In this document: piece by piece, positions 61,920 to 64,000 of the stretch
Position numbering within the stretch: the stretch's first letter is position 1
Layout: each line of letters starts with the position of its first letter
Assembly: GCA_942492025.1 (NCBI GenBank)
Contig: CALODJ010000009.1
Span: 62,001-126,000, forward strand
Origin: JABDQW01 sp942492025
Lineage (GTDB): Bacteria > Pseudomonadota > Gammaproteobacteria > SZUA-229
Direction of reading: 5' to 3'
DNA length: 64,000 nucleotides
Program-made: the position numbers and the translations under genes
The notes under the pieces: generated by a model
Database searches by the model: none
Seen by the model: only the letters and a program-made list of their open reading frames with translations
What the model was told of the DNA's origin: nothing

Positions 61920-64000
61920 ATGGCACGTTATATTCGTTGGTTCAAAGAGCTGAGTATCGATGATGTACCGATCGTGGGCGGCAAGAATGCTTCACTGGGT
62001 GAAATGTACAGGGAACTGACTCCCGAAGGCATCAAGGTACCCAACGGCTTTGCCATCACTGCCGAGGCCTATCGCGAACTGCTGACACAAACTAACTCAT
62101 GGGATGCGCTGAAAGATGCACTGGAAGGGCTAAAGCCTGATGATGGGAAGGATCTTGCACGCCGCGGCGCCAGGGCTCGTGATATTGTTTATGGCGCAGC
62201 ACTGCCGGAAGATATGCAGCAGGAAATCCTCGACGCTTACGAGGCGCTGAGAGCCGAATACGGTGAAGAGATGAGTGTTGCTGTACGCTCATCGGCCACA
62301 GCTGAAGACCTGCCAAACGCCAGCTTCGCCGGCCAACAGGAATCCTATCTGAATGTTTCCGGTGGTGATCAACTGCTCGATGTCTGTCGTCGTTGTTTTG
62401 CGTCACTGTTCACTGACCGCGCCATTCACTACCGCATTGATAACGGCTTTGATCACTTTAAAGTGGCTCTGTCAATCGGTGTGCAGAAAATGGTGCGCTC
62501 CGATCTCGATGCTAGCGGTGTGATGTTCTCGCTCGATACCGAGACCGGTTTTCGCGACGTCGTGTTCATAACCGGCTCCTGGGGGCTGGGTGAAAATGTC
62601 GTCCAGGGCGCGGTCGAGCCCGACGAGTTCTATGTACACAAACCGACGTTCGAGAAAGGCCACCGCGCTGTGCTGCGGCGCAGCTTAGGTAGCAAGAAAA
62701 TCAAGATGATCTATGCCACAGGTGGTTCCAAGGACATGACGCGTAATGTGCCTGTATCGCAACTCGATCGCCAGCGTGCCTGCCTCAGTGACAAGGATGT
62801 GCTGACATTGGCGGACTATGCGATCAAGATTGAAAAGCACTACAGCGAAAAAGCCGGCGTCGACAGGCCAATGGATATGGAGTGGGCCAAGGACGGACTG
62901 GATGGGAGTATCTATATGGTACAGGCCAGGCCGGAAACCGTGGAGTCACAGAAAGTGGGTAACATCCTGCGCCAGTATCATCTCAGGTCGGAGGGTGAAA
63001 CGCTGGCTCGTGGTTATGCGATCGGTACAAAAATCGCCTCCGGCCGCGCGCGCTACATCCGTGACGTGGCCCACCTGCACGAGTTCAGACCCGGTGAAGT
63101 GCTTGTCGCGGATACCACAACACCTGATTGGGAACCAGTGATGAAAACGGCCGCCGCCATCGTGACAAACCGAGGCGGCCGTACCTGCCACGCCTCTATC
63201 ATTGCGCGCGAACTGGGCGTGCCCGCGGTCGTGGGTTGTGATTCGGCCACCAGCTCGGTGCCCGACGGTAATATCGTGACGGTTTCCTGTGCCGCCGGTG
63301 ACGAGGGTCGTGTATTCAATGGCGAACTCGATTTTGAAGTCATCGAGACCGACCTTTCTGGTATGGGAAAGCCACAGACAAAAATCATGCTCAATCTGGG
63401 CAATCCTGATCTGGCTTTCTCGACTTCCTTCCTGCCCAGCGACGGCGTTGGTCTCGCGCGTCTGGAATTTATCATCAACGAATATATCAAGGCGCATCCG
63501 ATGGCACTGCTGTACCCGGAAAAAGTGGCTGATGAAGACACGCGTAAGGACCTTGAGACCCTGTTCTCGGGTTACGCTGATGGCGCCGATTATTTTGTGC
63601 GCAGACTCTCCGAAGGTGTTGGCACTATCGCGGCTGCCTTCTGGCCCAAACCGGTTGTGGTGCGCATGTCCGATTTCAAAACCAACGAATATGCGACATT
63701 GCTCGGAGGCAGCGCCTTCGAACCTGTCGAGGAAAATCCAATGATCGGTTTCCGCGGTGCGGCGCGATATATACATCCCGCCTACGCTCAGGGTTTTGGC
63801 CTCGAATGTATGGCAATGAAACGCGTGCGTGAGAAAATGGGACTGACCAATGTCAAACTGATGATCCCGTTCTGCCGCCGTATCGAGGAAGCCGAGAAGG
63901 TACTGGCAACCATGAAAAAAAATGGACTTGTGCGCGGAGAAAACGGTCTCGAGATCTATGTTATGTGCGAGATCCCGAACAACGTCATCCTGATCGATGA
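61920..64000 (+). CDS. ppsA: Phosphoenolpyruvate synthase PpsA (3' end outside window)
   Basis: Converts pyruvate and ATP to phosphoenolpyruvate, AMP and phosphate in gluconeogenesis. The first 693 codons are present of about 790 expected, and the frame stays open to the window end. Conserved parts: VGGKNASLGEM near the start (ATP-grasp domain), VRSSATAEDLPNASFAGQQE near residue 122, the phospho-histidine region GGRTCHASIIARELGVPAVV with catalytic His424, and the C-terminal barrel stretch beginning around 505. ATG 61920 follows AGGAG. The gene is transcribed away from the YdcH-like gene. Confidence 0.95.
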   Translation, partial: MARYIRWFKELSIDDVPIVGGKNASLGEMYRELTPEGIKVPNGFAITAEAYRELLTQTNSWDALKDALEGLKPDDGKDLARRGARARDIVYGAALPEDMQQEILDAYEALRAEYGEEMSVAVRSSATAEDLPNASFAGQQESYLNVSGGDQLLDVCRRCFASLFTDRAIHYRIDNGFDHFKVALSIGVQKMVRSDLDASGVMFSLDTETGFRDVVFITGSWGLGENVVQGAVEPDEFYVHKPTFEKGHRAVLRRSLGSKKIKMIYATGGSKDMTRNVPVSQLDRQRACLSDKDVLTLADYAIKIEKHYSEKAGVDRPMDMEWAKDGLDGSIYMVQARPETVESQKVGNILRQYHLRSEGETLARGYAIGTKIASGRARYIRDVAHLHEFRPGEVLVADTTTPDWEPVMKTAAAIVTNRGGRTCHASIIARELGVPAVVGCDSATSSVPDGNIVTVSCAAGDEGRVFNGELDFEVIETDLSGMGKPQTKIMLNLGNPDLAFSTSFLPSDGVGLARLEFIINEYIKAHPMALLYPEKVADEDTRKDLETLFSGYADGADYFVRRLSEGVGTIAAAFWPKPVVVRMSDFKTNEYATLLGGSAFEPVEENPMIGFRGAARYIHPAYAQGFGLECMAMKRVREKMGLTNVKLMIPFCRRIEEAEKVLATMKKNGLVRGENGLEIYVMCEIPNNVILID

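Noticed and set aside
62946..63776. A 276-codon minus-strand frame within ppsA
   Set aside because: ppsA on the plus strand has all family motifs in this stretch; the opposite frame is a shadow created by its codon bias.
1..64000. tRNA, rRNA, CRISPR array, prophage or complete IS with transposase
   Set aside because: I read the gaps and open frames for cloverleaf-like sequence, direct-repeat arrays and transposase motifs and saw none, although a dedicated search tool would be more sensitive.

Overview
The window reads as chromosome of a free-living or host-associated gammaproteobacterium of moderate GC content. The evidence is the gene set: a YheS-type ABC-F protein, SohB, HemG, YceH (DUF480), DUF3135, PilZ and STAS proteins, a Tas-type aldo-keto reductase, YdcH, NadA and PpsA. 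I see no rRNA, tRNA, CRISPR array, prophage or intact transposase. A finer placement (Chromatiales/Thiotrichales-like) is only an impression. About 55 genes are supported, mostly in short units of one to three genes on both strands, with many gaps of 200-750 bp filled by small palindromic repeats.

Layout. 0.4-7 kb: small hypothetical, hemolysin-III-like membrane protein, lysine-methyltransferase-like protein, RhlE helicase, DUF3135, MsrB, SohB, DUF302. 7.5-20.8 kb: signalling and protease block with a hybrid histidine kinase, a TldD/TldE-type pair, a NarL-type regulator followed by a 1446-residue CheB-CheR-PAS-kinase fusion, then STAS and PilZ proteins. 21-35 kb: housekeeping and small genes (YheS-like ABC-F, Mqo-like oxidoreductase, SDR, HemG, DUF192, Lon-N protein, exported methyltransferase, NYN protein, YceH, thioredoxin-fold lipoprotein, NDUFA9-like protein). 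35.3-41 kb: redoxin, DsbD, NadA, exported hypothetical. 41.5-48.5 kb: small membrane protein, methyltransferase, very basic coiled-coil protein, 467-residue conserved unknown, OmpR-type regulator with kinase, CYTH phosphatase. 49-54.4 kb: operon of response regulator, LysM-FecR protein and CHASE2 kinase. 54.7-57.7 kb: operon of MscS-like channel, stand-alone MgtE cytoplasmic module and full MgtE. 57.8-64 kb: aldo-keto reductase, APC permease, two small genes and the 5' two-thirds of ppsA.

How the genes work together. Four histidine kinases and three response regulators lie within 47 kb, alongside PilZ (c-di-GMP) and STAS proteins, suggesting strong investment in environmental sensing. The LysM-FecR/CHASE2 operon looks like an envelope-sensing system in which a periplasmic wall-binding protein feeds a kinase and OmpR-type regulator. 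The MscS/MgtE unit couples osmotic and magnesium homeostasis.

The most unusual content is the repeats. A roughly 156-bp element made of five consecutive hairpins occurs twice (6.5 and 19.7 kb), and its terminal hairpin alone occurs five more times. A second family starting at GTCTGCGCG also has a long form (61.3 kb) and a collapsed form in which the two ends are fused (10.3 kb). A third family begins TAGCCCGCATTTCTCACCA. These repeats abut gene ends so closely that they appear to supply the stop codons of at least three genes.
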